NCBI RefSeq assembly: GCF_015319165.1 | Contig: NZ_JADIVZ010000001.1 | Location: 682,001-746,000 of the forward strand | DNA from: Nocardioides acrostichi | GTDB lineage: Bacteria > Actinomycetota > Actinomycetes > Propionibacteriales > Nocardioidaceae | DNA length: 64,000 nucleotides | Reading direction: 5' to 3' | In this document: positions 42,653-51,275 of the stretch, piece after piece | How the letters are laid out: each line of letters starts with the position of its first letter | Numbering within the stretch: the first letter of the stretch is position 1 | Translations under genes and position numbers: made by a program | The notes under the pieces: model-generated | What the model was told of the DNA's origin: nothing | The model's input: the letters and a program-made list of their open reading frames with translations, nothing else | Database searches by the model: none

Positions 42653-43981
42653 CTACAGGCCGGATCGAGACTCCATGTCGACCGGCGGCCAGGTACTGAT
42701 GATATGGCTGACTTGTTCGGGCCAAGAGGAGCTGGTCAGGCCGTTCGGCTCACTCAGGCCTGTCGCGACCACCGCGCGGAGGAACGCCCGCGCGTACTCG
42801 AGCGAACCGACGATCATCGTCTTCTCGTCATCGAACAAGCTGAAGTACTCCCGGTCAGGTAGCGAGACCAGCTCCGTGCGATCGCGCGGCGGAGAATCGA
42901 AGTCCTGCGCCGGTCGGTGGCACCACTCGAAGCCATTCTCGTGTACGTAAGCAGCGGCGGTAATGCGCTCGTCGCTATCGCGCCACACGCTGACGCCCCA
43001 GGGCATTTCATTCGTGCCGGTCGGGGAGTAGCGGTCGACGTAGTCCCAGCTGGTGATGCTCTGGGCGAGGAGGACGGCGGGGTCGAGATGACGGAACCGG
43101 TCGGGAGTGCGCAGCAACCTCCTCCACACGTCGTCGACGCTCCCACCCAGTGCGCGATGCTCGGCCCGGACCATCGAGGTCTGGTACGCACGATTGTCAG
43201 GTGGGAGGACGTGCAACACACGCACGATGTCGGCGCCCTCGGCGCGATCCTGCTCGAGCCGCCAAGCGAGCAGTTGCTGGCGCATCAGCTGGTAGAACGG
43301 CTCATCCAGCATCCACTCGATGTCGATCAGCTCCGAATGAAGCGGCCCGGAAGGATCGTTGTAAGCCGCGCCGTATCTCTTGATCCGGGTCTTGTCATAG
43401 CCGGGGTTGGGCTTGCGGGCGGTCGTGTACCTCTCGGTGTATTTCCACTCGACCAGAGCGAGCTCGGTCGTGCCGACGCAGGTGCGGTAGAGGAATGCCG
43501 CGTCGAAGCTGGTGCACCGGGTGCCTCTCACGCGCGGCTTGCCTGCACCTTCGTCGAAGTAGTCGGTCGGGCCGATGTACTCGAAGGTGAGATGGCGTCC
43601 GGGCTCGATCTCGAGAACCTCGGCGATGTCGACTGCGTTGCCGAAGGCTCGGACGATCCGCATAGGGTCGTGGACCATGGGCATCAGCGCGTTCACACAC
43701 TGGACCTGGCTTGAGAGCAGGTTGTTGCCGGGGCCTCCGTCGATGCCGCAGTGCCAGGGTATGCCTAGTTCGCTGAAGAGTTCGGTGGCTCCGTAGCTAT
43801 CGGGCAGGAGGTTTCCGGCGGCGTTCTCGGCGGGCAGGCAGTGGGCGTAGTGGCCGACCGGCTTGCCGTCCTGATCGATCCAAGGTGCCGCTTTCCTCGC
43901 GGCGGGCCACAACGTGGGAGTGCGCTTCTTCCAAGCGGCAGCGAGCGCCTGTTGCTCGATCGCGTAGTCGTCGTGCGTCAT
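42653..43981 (-). CDS. PGN_0703-family putative restriction endonuclease
   Basis: This 442-residue protein shows the pattern of the PGN_0703 group of predicted endonucleases: an N-terminal LLPDSYGATELFSELGIP and NNLLSSQVQCVNALMPMV, then a nuclease core LALVEWKYTERYT (PD-(D/E)XK-like E-x-K) at about 185-195. I chose ATG 43981; a GTG lies one codon upstream (43984). It lies 36 bp after, and in the same direction as, the gene at 44018-45004, so the two form an operon. No methyltransferase is nearby. The target is unknown. Confidence 0.75.
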   Translation of the reverse strand: MTHDDYAIEQQALAAAWKKRTPTLWPAARKAAPWIDQDGKPVGHYAHCLPAENAAGNLLPDSYGATELFSELGIPWHCGIDGGPGNNLLSSQVQCVNALMPMVHDPMRIVRAFGNAVDIAEVLEIEPGRHLTFEYIGPTDYFDEGAGKPRVRGTRCTSFDAAFLYRTCVGTTELALVEWKYTERYTTARKPNPGYDKTRIKRYGAAYNDPSGPLHSELIDIEWMLDEPFYQLMRQQLLAWRLEQDRAEGADIVRVLHVLPPDNRAYQTSMVRAEHRALGGSVDDVWRRLLRTPDRFRHLDPAVLLAQSITSWDYVDRYSPTGTNEMPWGVSVWRDSDERITAAAYVHENGFEWCHRPAQDFDSPPRDRTELVSLPDREYFSLFDDEKTMIVGSLEYARAFLRAVVATGLSEPNGLTSSSWPEQVSHIISTWPPVDMESRSGL

Positions 43982-44017
43982 CACTCAGGAGGGTAGATCG
44001 GATCTGGCACAGAACAC

Positions 44018-45004
44018 TCAAGCTGGGGTGTGGGGGTCGAGGCGCCCTGACGGCGCGACGGCATAGAAGGCGAGCTCCGGGTCGCCCACCTTCTCCTCGA
44101 GGAGCACGTCTTGGACGTCATACATCCGCTGGACCAACACGGGCGAGGCCATCCGTTGAAAGGCGACGGCAGGCACCACGCGCGGTTGGAGCGTCGGCAG
44201 TTCGAAGTCGGGCCGGACCAGTCCGAGTGCCTGCCGTTGAGCGAACATCTTGGTGATCGTGTCCTGCCAGGTCGGGTCGTTGTCGACCCAGTGCTGCAGG
44301 ATCCGCGCGTACATCGTGGCCTGGGCCGAGACCCATGCAAGTGAGGCGACACTGCCGGGCTTGATCTCGATGGCAACCAGGTGGCCCCCGGCATCCACGG
44401 CGAGCGCGTCGCATTCCATTCCGAACCGGGCGGGTGGTACGCCAGGAGTCGGTCGCCGCCGTGCGAGGGCTTCGACCAATGGGTCGTTGTATGTCGCGTG
44501 TACAGCGGCCTTTGTTGCCGTGTCGCGGAAGGAGGGCAGGGCTTCACGATCGATCACGACGCGACTCTGGTCGAGGAGATGTGCGGAGACCGACGCTTGG
44601 ACGATCCCTTCTGTTCTCACGTATCTCCCGTCGGTAACGATCTTGGGGATTGCACGTTCCAGATACGCCTCGACGAGCGGCCAGCGCTCCCCCCAGGTGA
44701 CCGCCGATGCCGGCGTGGCCCATTCGTCGCTCCAGCCGAGTTTGAGCGTCGGATCCCGGTAGGTCTTGTGAGCGTCGAGCGCGAGTCCCTTGGAACCCTT
44801 ATCGAGGACGTTCACGACTGCCGTGAGTCCGACGTACAGCGTCGCCCACTGGCGGCCGGTCTTCGGATCCTTGCGGTACTGGAAGTCGATTGGGTACTTG
44901 CCACGTGCGTAGTCCACGAGTGAGCTGGCAAACCCTGATTGAAAGAGACACGCGAAAGCGGATGTCACGCTGCGGTCGTAGCGAAGGTCGCCGATGTCCA
45001 CCAT
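44018..45004 (-). CDS. Uncharacterised protein with PD-(D/E)XK-like core
   Basis: This 328-residue protein has no family I can name. A nuclease-like core is visible at about residues 205-225: GMECDALAVDAGGHLVAIEIK, in which D and E-x-K are spaced as in restriction and Cas4-type nucleases. The N-terminal half (KYPIDFQYRKDPKTGRQWAT and LALDAHKTYRDPTLKLGW) has aromatic and charged patches that could bind a ligand or DNA. It is the upstream partner of the PGN_0703-family gene. The pair may be a two-component defence or repair module. Confidence 0.65.
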   Translation of the reverse strand: MVDIGDLRYDRSVTSAFACLFQSGFASSLVDYARGKYPIDFQYRKDPKTGRQWATLYVGLTAVVNVLDKGSKGLALDAHKTYRDPTLKLGWSDEWATPASAVTWGERWPLVEAYLERAIPKIVTDGRYVRTEGIVQASVSAHLLDQSRVVIDREALPSFRDTATKAAVHATYNDPLVEALARRRPTPGVPPARFGMECDALAVDAGGHLVAIEIKPGSVASLAWVSAQATMYARILQHWVDNDPTWQDTITKMFAQRQALGLVRPDFELPTLQPRVVPAVAFQRMASPVLVQRMYDVQDVLLEEKVGDPELAFYAVAPSGRLDPHTPA

Positions 45005-45159
45005 GGGTCGGTTCTACCTCAAGCCACCTTGAAGTCGCATCCGAACTGGCTCGGGTTGTTTCCGGCATAGGAAGACCAGCAGGCCTCCCGGGTCACCTTG
45101 GGACTGCTGAGGGGGTAGGAGGGCTGCGGGAGGGTCTTCTCTGGCGTCTTGCGCGTACG

Positions 45160-45501
45160 ATGGCGCAGACTGTGGCGGTGAACGGCGGGCGCACCTCCAC
45201 TCCTGGTGGGTTGAACGGATTCGGTGCGGCGGTCGCGACGAACGCGCTGGTGGCTCTCGCTCTCTGGTTCACGGTGACAGCCAGGTACGGCTTCTCCGGC
45301 TACGGCGCGATCTCCTACCACTACGGTCGGTGGATGTGGCCGGTCATCGCAGTCCTTGCCGTGACGGTTCTCGCCGGACTGGTTGCCCTGGCGGTCAGTG
45401 GCCGGCGCCGGCTTGGGGTGGGAGTGGTCCTCGGAGCACTCGTGACCGGACTGGTGGACCTAGCGTGGTCGTTCGTCTATTTCGTCAGCCAGACGTCGTA
45501 G
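45160..45501 (+). CDS. Small integral membrane protein
   Basis: This 113-residue protein has three hydrophobic segments (AAVATNALVALALWFTV; WPVIAVLAVTVLAGLVALAV; GVVLGALVTGLVDLAWSFVY). ATG 45160 is used. An upstream in-frame GTG at 44890 would overlap the divergent gene. Divergent from the nuclease-fold pair, and therefore possibly sharing its regulatory region. No function recognised. Confidence 0.6.
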   Translation: MAQTVAVNGGRTSTPGGLNGFGAAVATNALVALALWFTVTARYGFSGYGAISYHYGRWMWPVIAVLAVTVLAGLVALAVSGRRRLGVGVVLGALVTGLVDLAWSFVYFVSQTS

Positions 45502-45612
45502 CTCACGCCTGACGGCTCGATGCGGATGCCATCGTGAGTGGGTGTCGTGTCGTAGACGCGACGAAGGGGCTCGCGGTCAAGGCCCCGGGACGTGACCTGA
45601 CAATTTTCCCTT

Positions 45613-45939
45613 GTGAACCCGTCGGCCGAGTACCGCGGCGCCCGCCCCGACGAGGACGTCGCCCGACCTCGCCGCGTGCTCGCCCTGCGGGCGATGGTCG
45701 CCGCCGGCATGTCGCAGCGCCCGATCGCCGAGGCGGTGGGCATCGCCCAGCCTGCTGTGAGCCAGCAGCCCAAGTTCGCCGTCAAACGGAGCGGGGGTCC
45801 ACGCCGAGGTGTTGCTCGAAGCGGCCGCGCCCACCTTCAAGGCCCTCGCGGTCGAACACGGCTGCGACTGTCCGTCTTCGGATCGGTCGCCCGCCGCCAA
45901 GCAACACCACATTCCGACATCGACTGGTCGTCTGAGTAA
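45613..45939 (+). pseudogene. Broken HTH-nucleotidyltransferase (MNT-type) antitoxin gene
   Basis: The first frame encodes an HTH segment (RAMVAAGMSQRPIAEAVGIA). A second frame encodes EVLLEAAAPTFKALAVEHGC at about 45800-45860. The first frame then resumes with LSVFGSVARRQATPHSDIDW, the nucleotidyltransferase GSxAR...SDID motif. A natural MNT-domain protein with an N-terminal HTH would need all three pieces in one frame, so at least two frameshifts and a premature stop have inactivated it. No HEPN partner is present. Confidence 0.7.
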
Positions 45940-46086
45940 CGGCACGTCGACGTTCGGTTTCATCCTCTTCAGGCAGCTCATGGAACAAGTCCTCGGCCAG
46001 CCCCGGGGGAATCAGGGGCGACGACACGGCCCGGACCTCGTGGCGCGCCGAGCAGTGCACACCCAGGACGAGTCAGTCCGGGGGGA

Positions 46087-48090
46087 CTACGTGGCCTTGA
46101 AGTAGGACACAGCTTGGTTTCGCTCCTGGGAGCCTTCGGGGCTCGGACCCGGCGAACCTGGGATCGCGTCCGTGGCTTGCTTGGCGTCGCCGGTCGCATC
46201 CATGACCCGACGTGGGCGAAGGGCATCCCCGATGATGAGCGGGCTGACGCCCGCCAACTCCAGGCTGCCAACCAGATCCAGAAGCGGCATCCCGCCCGAC
46301 CAGCCCACGAAGGAGTCGGTGGAGATCATGCGGTCCTCACCGCCGAAGACGCCCGCCAGACGCACGGAGCCTCGCGAGACCTCTACCGGTCGCACGCGCT
46401 CTACGACAGTGACGCCGATGTCGTTCAGTCGCCGCAACATGGTGAAGAGAGTGTTGATGCCCTCGCCCTCGCCCACGTGCACGCGCGCGGTGGCCAGCGT
46501 CACCTCGTGCCCGATCGCGACCAGGTGCTCGGCGATCAGTGCGCCGTCGAGTTCGCCCACCTCATCGAAGACGAGGACCCGATGCCCACCCGGGATCACG
46601 TTGTTGAAGGCATCGGCCGGGGTGTGGCGCACGACGCTGCCGTCGTCGACGCGGATCTCGGTCGGAACCTGACTCGAGCCCGTCGCGAGCACGACCGTCT
46701 CGGGCATCAGCTCCGTCACCATCTCAGAGGTGAACGGAGTGTTCAGCCGCACGTCCACACCGAGCGCGTCGAGCTGACGTTCCTGCCAGGCGACCCACTT
46801 CATGAGTTCAGCCCGACTCGGCGCCGTGGCCCACTGGGCCAGTTGGCCACCCAGGCGGGGGAGTGCCTCGAAGAGCGTCACCTCGCTGCCACGGGTTGCC
46901 AACCGGCGAGCGGCCTCCATCCCTGCGGGGCCTCCGCCGACGACAACGCTGCGGTGCCCGACCAAGCGTGCGGCCGAGGCGAGATCGTCCGAGGTTCGTG
47001 CGTCCGGGTTGATCATGCAGGAGAGGGGGTGATCTCTCAGCAGCTCGTTCACGCAGACGTTGGCTCCGATGCAGGGCCGCACGTCCTCTGTCCGCCCGGC
47101 CCTCGACTTGGAGATGATCTCGCCGTCGGCGATCTGGGCTCTCACCATTCCCACCAGGTCTGCGTCCCCGGCATCGATCAGGTCGTGAGCGAGGTCGAGG
47201 GTGAGAATGCGTCCGACCGCCGCGACGGGAATGTCGACGGCGTCCTTGACGGTGCGCGCGACGTTTCGGAAGAGGCCGGGCTCCGCCGGAGTCGGAGGCC
47301 AGTGCTGGACTCTCGCCTCGAGGCGGTTGTTGTTGCCCACCATGACGCTGATGTAATCGGCGCGGCTTTGGAGGGCTTGCGCGATCTGCGCGGCGTCAGC
47401 AGGAGTCAAGCCACCCGCGACCAGGTCGTCGGCGCCCAGTCGGATGCCGAGGACCATGTCGGTGCCGATAGCGGCGCGGACAGCGTCGAGCACAAGGATG
47501 GGCAGGCGGAGCCGGTTCGCGAGCTCGCCGCCGTACTCATCGTCTCTGCGATTGGTCAAGGGGGAGAGGAACGAGGCGAGAAGCATCCCGTGGGCCATGC
47601 TGATCTCGACGCCGTCGAGCTCGCCCCGGCGACAGCGGTCCGCGGCCGCCGCGTATTGGGTGACGACCTCCTCGAGCTGTGACGTGGTGGCGGCTACGGC
47701 GACCTGACGCGTGGGCTCGGAGAGATCCCTCGATGCGCCGAACACGTGCGGTCCGCCGTACTCCGTGGGGCCGGGGTGCGCCAGCTGGGCCAGCATGCGC
47801 CCGCCCTCCGCGCGCACCGCGTTGCCCAGCTTGCGATAGCCCGGGACGATCGACTCGTCGATGTTCCAAAGACAGATGTGGGACCACTGCGACGAGGCCA
47901 CCACGGGCGTGGCGCCCGTGATCTGCATGGCAGCCCCGGCGCGGGCTCGCTGCCGGTGGTAGGCGATGTACCGCTCGCCGGGCGTGCCGTGCTCCGCCAG
48001 ACCCGGCTGATGTGCGGGTAAGAACACGCGTCGCGGAAGCGTGATCGGACCGATGCGGATGGGGTCGTCGATGCGCCACGTGCTGTTCAT
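46087..48090 (-). CDS. NADH:flavin oxidoreductase / FAD-NAD(P) oxidoreductase (OYE-type)
   Basis: This 667-residue protein has an Old-Yellow-Enzyme TIM barrel (about 1-350), an Fe-S segment and C-terminal FAD/NAD domains (VVVGGGPAGMEAARRLATRG, about 395). The family includes 2,4-dienoyl-CoA reductase and N-methylproline, trimethylamine and histamine dehydrogenases. The cluster region RPCIGANVCVNELL then PLSC keeps three cysteines, but the usual second one (CIGC) is Ala (CIGA) and the loop is a residue short. ATG 48090 follows the overlapping DadA-like gene. A longer open frame to 49563 is accidental. Possibly demethylates or oxidises an N-heterocyclic amine. Confidence 0.9.
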   Translation of the reverse strand: MNSTWRIDDPIRIGPITLPRRVFLPAHQPGLAEHGTPGERYIAYHRQRARAGAAMQITGATPVVASSQWSHICLWNIDESIVPGYRKLGNAVRAEGGRMLAQLAHPGPTEYGGPHVFGASRDLSEPTRQVAVAATTSQLEEVVTQYAAAADRCRRGELDGVEISMAHGMLLASFLSPLTNRRDDEYGGELANRLRLPILVLDAVRAAIGTDMVLGIRLGADDLVAGGLTPADAAQIAQALQSRADYISVMVGNNNRLEARVQHWPPTPAEPGLFRNVARTVKDAVDIPVAAVGRILTLDLAHDLIDAGDADLVGMVRAQIADGEIISKSRAGRTEDVRPCIGANVCVNELLRDHPLSCMINPDARTSDDLASAARLVGHRSVVVGGGPAGMEAARRLATRGSEVTLFEALPRLGGQLAQWATAPSRAELMKWVAWQERQLDALGVDVRLNTPFTSEMVTELMPETVVLATGSSQVPTEIRVDDGSVVRHTPADAFNNVIPGGHRVLVFDEVGELDGALIAEHLVAIGHEVTLATARVHVGEGEGINTLFTMLRRLNDIGVTVVERVRPVEVSRGSVRLAGVFGGEDRMISTDSFVGWSGGMPLLDLVGSLELAGVSPLIIGDALRPRRVMDATGDAKQATDAIPGSPGPSPEGSQERNQAVSYFKAT

Positions 48091-49358
48091 CGCTGAGCTC
48101 CCGCCAGACGGCGTCGACCTCGGGTGAAACGGTGGGGCGAGAGGGGGTCGGCGAACTCCACCGGCTTGCCCTCGAGCAGGTCGGCGATCTGGACTCCCGC
48201 GAGCGGCGCGAGGGTGAGGCCGAGCATCGCGTGCCCCGCCGCGACCGCAATACGTTGACGTGAGTCGACCCATCCCAGATAGGGCAGACCGTCCGGGGTG
48301 CAGGGTCGCAGGCCCGCCCATCGCGAGACCACGGTGGCGTCGGACCAGCTCGGGAGGTTGCGCGAAGCGGCCCTCATGATCCCCTCGATGCGCCTCATCG
48401 AGAGGCGAGGGTCGACGCCGGTGAACTCCATGGTCCCAGCCAGCCGCAGCCTGCGGCCCAGAGGCGTGACTGCGACCCGGCTCTCCTGCAGCATGAAGGG
48501 TCGAGCTGGCATCTCCCGGTCGCCGGCGTCGAGATCGACCGTGTACCCCTTGCCGCTGATGAGTGGCATGGTGACGGACGTGGCGAGTGGCGGCGCCCAG
48601 GCACCGGTCGCCAGGACGACGGACCTGGCGGCGACGTCGCCCGCGGTCGTCTGCAACACGGACCCGTCCCGGTCGCGGTGGACGGCCAGGACGCGGGTAG
48701 ACCCCAGCAGTCGAGCTCCCAGGCTCTCGGCGTGCGCCCCCACGCTCGTCACGAAGGACAGCGGGTCGCAGTGCGCCTCGTCGGGATACAGGACGCCGCC
48801 GACCACCGATCGGCTGAGTGCGGGTTCGACGCCGCGCACGGCTTCGGCGTCGAGAATCTCCGGGCGCAGGCCCGATGTCCGGTGGGCGTCGGCGGCGCGG
48901 CGGGCCCGGGCAAAGGCTGCCTCTGTCTCGTAGGTGTCGAGGAGACCCTCGTGGCGAAGCCCCGTCGCGAGTCCGTTCGCCACCATCGCGTCGTGGAGGG
49001 CCAGCGACGCGGCGCACATGTCGCGCGAGATCCTCAAGACCCGATCCGCAACGGAGCCGCGGGTGTGCGCGAGCAGTCTGGTCATGAAGGGTGCCAACTC
49101 GGGCCGCGGCGCGAGGCCCAGGGGACTGGTGGGGGAGAGCAGCCAGCCTGCGGCCTTCCCGATGTCGGCACGAGTGGCGTACGGGCCGGCGTGACTCGGG
49201 CAGATCAACCCTGCGTTGCCCCATGAGCAGCCCGCAGCCCAGCCCGCGCCCTGCTCGAGGACGAGGACGCTCCTCCCGCGAGCCGACACCTCGGCGGAGA
49301 CGGCGGCGCCGATCGCACCGGCCCCGATCACCGCCACGTCTGTGGTCCATCTGTGCAA
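48087..49358 (-). CDS. DadA-like FAD-dependent D-amino acid dehydrogenase
   Basis: This 423-residue flavoprotein of the DAO superfamily has the FAD motif VIGAGAIGAAVSAEVSARG (about 9-28), the D-amino acid dehydrogenase pattern GCSWGNAGLICPSHAGPY, and the C-terminal WAGLRPCTPDGLPYLGWVD, GHAMLGLTLAPLAG. Oxidises D-amino acids to 2-oxo acids at the membrane. In the context of the lysine-type genes downstream it would open D-lysine degradation. Divergent from the GntR regulator. Overlaps the OYE-type gene by four bases. Confidence 0.9.
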   Translation of the reverse strand: MHRWTTDVAVIGAGAIGAAVSAEVSARGRSVLVLEQGAGWAAGCSWGNAGLICPSHAGPYATRADIGKAAGWLLSPTSPLGLAPRPELAPFMTRLLAHTRGSVADRVLRISRDMCAASLALHDAMVANGLATGLRHEGLLDTYETEAAFARARRAADAHRTSGLRPEILDAEAVRGVEPALSRSVVGGVLYPDEAHCDPLSFVTSVGAHAESLGARLLGSTRVLAVHRDRDGSVLQTTAGDVAARSVVLATGAWAPPLATSVTMPLISGKGYTVDLDAGDREMPARPFMLQESRVAVTPLGRRLRLAGTMEFTGVDPRLSMRRIEGIMRAASRNLPSWSDATVVSRWAGLRPCTPDGLPYLGWVDSRQRIAVAAGHAMLGLTLAPLAGVQIADLLEGKPVEFADPLSPHRFTRGRRRLAGAQR

Positions 49359-49377
49359 CGCCGGCCCCCTGGGGTAA

Positions 49378-49389
49378 GTGATCGATTAC
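49378..49389. promoter_or_regulatory. GntR operator copy 1
   Basis: GTGATCGATTAC lies just before the DadA-like start codon region and is the reverse complement of the site at 50249-50260. The flanking ACCGATCTATAGTTACC is A/T-rich, fitting promoter overlap. Two identical sites flanking the GntR gene suggest it controls both the divergent DadA/OYE genes and the OCD gene. Confidence 0.65.
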
Positions 49390-49522
49390 CGATCTATAGT
49401 TACCTTCAACGGTGCGGGCGTGCATGTCAAGCACTCGAGAGTGGATCCGAGATATCGTGACGCGCCAGCTGGCTACTGCATCGCCCTCGTAGGAGCCTCG
49501 TCCATGCTCAGGAGGTCGGGTC

Positions 49523-50212
49523 GTGCATTCCGATCGGCTCCGCGCGCTGCCTCGGCTACCCAAGTCGTCGCTGAAGGATCAAGCCATGGTGGTGATCCGC
49601 CAGGCGATGGTGGACGGCGACATCCGGCCAGGCGAGGTGTTCTCCGCCTCGGCCCTCGCCCAGCAGCTCGGCGTGTCCAACAGCCCGGTGCGCGACGCCT
49701 GCATGGAGTTGGTGCACAGCGGCATCCTCGAGGTCGTTCGCAACCGCGGATTCCGCTTGGTGTACCTCGATCAGGAGGCTCTGGACAACGTCTACGAGAT
49801 CCGCATCATGCTGGAGGGGCCGGCCGTGGAGCGGATCGCCGATCGCGACCTGACGGAGCACGAACCCCCGTTGCGTGAGTTCGTCGAGAGATGCCTCGCG
49901 GCAGCACTCGAGGTGGATACCCAGGGTTTCTTGCAGTACGACCGGCTCTTTCACTTGACTCTTCTGGGCCTGCTCGACAATCCGAAACTGGTCGACATCG
50001 TCGACGGCCTGCGCGATCAGACCAGAATCGCCGGCATGCATCGCCTGGTCGAGACCGGGGGTCTGGAGCGCTCGGCTCGTGAGCACGGCGAACTCCTCGA
50101 TGCGCTCGTGGCGGGCGAGGCCGAACGCTCGCGCGACATCATGGTGCGACACCTCGCGCACGGCAGCTCGCGCCGCCCCGACCCCGTGGACTCATCGCGT
50201 TCAACCCATTGA
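49523..50212 (+). CDS. GntR-family (FCD) transcriptional regulator
   Basis: This 229-residue FCD-type regulator has a winged HTH (LAQQLGVSNSPVRDACMELV; GILEVVRNRGFRLV) and a helical ligand domain with histidines at FHLTLLG and REHGELLDAL. The GTG at 49523 has AGGAGGTCGGG upstream. The protein is divergent from the dadA-like gene. The 12-bp motif GTGATCGATTAC on both sides of the gene is its likely operator. The effector is presumably an amino acid or keto acid of the pathway. Confidence 0.92.
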   Translation: MHSDRLRALPRLPKSSLKDQAMVVIRQAMVDGDIRPGEVFSASALAQQLGVSNSPVRDACMELVHSGILEVVRNRGFRLVYLDQEALDNVYEIRIMLEGPAVERIADRDLTEHEPPLREFVERCLAAALEVDTQGFLQYDRLFHLTLLGLLDNPKLVDIVDGLRDQTRIAGMHRLVETGGLERSAREHGELLDALVAGEAERSRDIMVRHLAHGSSRRPDPVDSSRSTH

Positions 50213-50247
50213 CACGCGAATAAGGCGGTGTCACCGTACTCCTCATC

Positions 50248-50268
50248 AGTAATCGATCACTGATTACT
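50248..50268. promoter_or_regulatory. GntR operator copy 2 (extended palindrome)
   Basis: AGTAATC and GATTACT flank a 7-base centre, and within it GTAATCGATCAC (50249-50260) is the exact reverse complement of copy 1. Located 17 bp before the OCD start. Confidence 0.65.
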
Positions 50269-50284
50269 TCGAGGAAGGGTGCGG

Positions 50285-51244
50285 ATGGAGATCCCGGTGT
50301 CAGGGCCGTCGTTCTACGACGTCCAGGCCGTCATGGCGACGGACTGGTCGTCGGCCGTCGACGCACTCGAGCAAGCGTTGTGCGACGGGCTGGATCCCGA
50401 ACTGGACCCCATCCGCAGTCGCGTCGAGGCGGTCTCCGGCGAACTGCTGCTGATGCCGTCGGCGAGTCCCGCATGGGTCGGCACGAAGCTGGTCACGGTC
50501 TGCCCACGCAACCCCGACCGCGGCGAGCCGCTCGTGCAGGCCGTCTACGTCCTCTTCGACGGAGACACTCTTCGCCCCGTGGCGACGATGGACGGCACCG
50601 CCTTGACGGTGCTGCGCACCGCAGCCGTCTCGACCCTCGCCGCTCGCTGCCTGGCGCCTGCGTCGTCGACCCGCCTGGTCGTCTTCGGCAGCGGGGTCCA
50701 AGCACGCGGGCACATCGCGGCGCTGCGCGACTCGTTCGCTCTTCGAGACGTCACGATCGTCGACCCTGCCGCCGAGCGCGCGAGCGCCTTGGCGCGCGAC
50801 CTGGATGCCAAGGTCGCGACACCCGACGAGGCAGAGATGCTGGTGGCGGAGGCCGACATCATCGTCTGCGCCACCAACGCCGGGGTGCCACTGTTCGACG
50901 GCGAGGCGGTGCGCAAGGGCTCGTTGACCATCGCCATGGGCAGCTACACCCCCACCACTCGCGAGGTCGATTCGTCATTGGTGGCGAGAAGCCTCGTCGC
51001 AGTCGAGTCACGTCACAGTGCACTGGCAGAGGCCGGTGACGTCATCATCCCGATGGCCGAGGGTGTGCTGGAGGAAGACGATCTGGTGACGCTCGCAACG
51101 CTGGTCACCGAGGCCCCGACCATCGATCCCGACGTGCCTCGACTCTTCACCGCGACCGGCATGTCCTGGCAGGACCTCGTGGTCGCTGCCGCGATCCACA
51201 GTAACTCCGGCACGTCGATCGACGGCGCCAACACCCATCACTGA
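50285..51244 (+). CDS. Ornithine cyclodeaminase / ketimine reductase family
   Basis: This 319-residue OCD/mu-crystallin family protein has the NAD(P)-binding core LVVFGSGVQARGHIAALR and the substrate segment VYVLFDGDTLRPVATMDGTALTVLRTAAVSTLA. Members act as ornithine cyclodeaminases, alanine dehydrogenases or ketimine reductases that reduce cyclic imines such as piperideine-2-carboxylate to L-pipecolate. Here the last role fits best, between a D-amino acid dehydrogenase and a pipecolate-oxidase-like flavoprotein. ATG 50285 preceded by GAGGAAGG; regulated by the palindrome just upstream. Confidence 0.9.
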   Translation: MEIPVSGPSFYDVQAVMATDWSSAVDALEQALCDGLDPELDPIRSRVEAVSGELLLMPSASPAWVGTKLVTVCPRNPDRGEPLVQAVYVLFDGDTLRPVATMDGTALTVLRTAAVSTLAARCLAPASSTRLVVFGSGVQARGHIAALRDSFALRDVTIVDPAAERASALARDLDAKVATPDEAEMLVAEADIIVCATNAGVPLFDGEAVRKGSLTIAMGSYTPTTREVDSSLVARSLVAVESRHSALAEAGDVIIPMAEGVLEEDDLVTLATLVTEAPTIDPDVPRLFTATGMSWQDLVVAAAIHSNSGTSIDGANTHH

Positions 51245-51275
51245 CCACAGTGAGCGACGAGAAGGACGACAACGC

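Noticed and set aside
42186..42725. 179-residue minus-strand ORF after the ALDH gene
   Set aside because: No domain, Arg/Pro/Ser-rich, partially overlapping the PGN_0703 gene end; kept only as a possible remnant.
46087..49563. A single 1158-residue open frame spanning the OYE-type and DadA-like genes on the minus strand
   Set aside because: The upstream ~490 codons are out of frame with the real DadA-like gene and have shadow-like Arg/Pro-rich sequence; the true start is ATG 48090.
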